From contig JADKJI010000040.1 of NCBI GenBank assembly GCA_016721085.1, positions 1 through 31,637 of the forward strand: 31,637 bases of DNA, written 5' to 3'. Positions 31,628 through 31,637 of the stretch are shown in pieces. Made by a program: the position numbers and the translations under genes. How positions within the stretch are numbered: position 1 is the stretch's first letter; every line of letters begins with the position of its first letter. The stretch is from Chitinophagaceae bacterium. Lineage in GTDB: Bacteria > Bacteroidota > Bacteroidia > Chitinophagales > Chitinophagaceae. The notes beneath the pieces were generated by a model. The model was not told where the DNA came from. It was given only the letters and a program-made list of their open reading frames with translations, and ran no database searches.

Positions 31628-31637
31628 AAAATGGGAT

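Overview
The window looks like chromosomal DNA of an anaerobic member of the Bacteroidota, probably an uncultured Bacteroidales relative. Evidence: a type IX secretion (T9SS) C-terminal tail on a giant secreted protein, recurrent TAnnTTTG -7 promoter elements, a LytTR response regulator paired with a beta-propeller/YYY sensor kinase, Bacteroidota-style KorAB with a small 2[4Fe-4S] ferredoxin, and moderately AT-rich DNA. Many genes, including single-copy housekeeping ones, carry one-base frameshifts. I read most of these as consensus errors in a draft or metagenomic assembly and report such genes as single entries spanning their fragments.

Left third (1-13870, all minus strand): two tandem paralogous giant secreted proteins. 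Each has a long N-terminal region with a signal peptide, a right-handed beta-helix domain with the aspartate/lysine set of family 9 pectate lyases, then a long array of 102-residue cadherin-like repeats. The right-hand copy (6383-11960) has 12 repeats and ends in a T9SS sorting domain. The left-hand copy (1-5929) has at least 15 repeats, many frame breaks, and runs off the window. Upstream lies a polyprenyl-phosphate sugar phosphotransferase (12632-13870) that appears to lack an internal segment.

Middle (14266-18821): tRNA-Pro(CGG) and tRNA-Thr(CGT), then a LytTR response regulator (half of its DNA-binding domain missing in this sequence) overlapping its sensor kinase. Just downstream is a duplicated non-coding unit of about 272 bp. 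Each copy has three LytTR-type direct repeats at exact 21-bp spacing, a -7-like element, about 100 nt of divergent sequence, a hairpin, a conserved linker and an intrinsic terminator. I interpret this as twin small RNAs driven by the adjacent two-component system; it is the most interesting part of the window.

Right half (18822-31637): mostly core metabolism. In order: meaB, a glutamine synthetase family protein, an EamA transporter, a ferredoxin divergent from korA-korB (2-oxoacid:ferredoxin oxidoreductase), lptB, a pssA-lipoprotein pair on the minus strand, two unrecognised plus-strand genes, a Crp/Fnr regulator, and a divergent exported lipoprotein with tandem rhodanese domains. A perfect TGAC-N4-GTCA palindrome lies between the last two.
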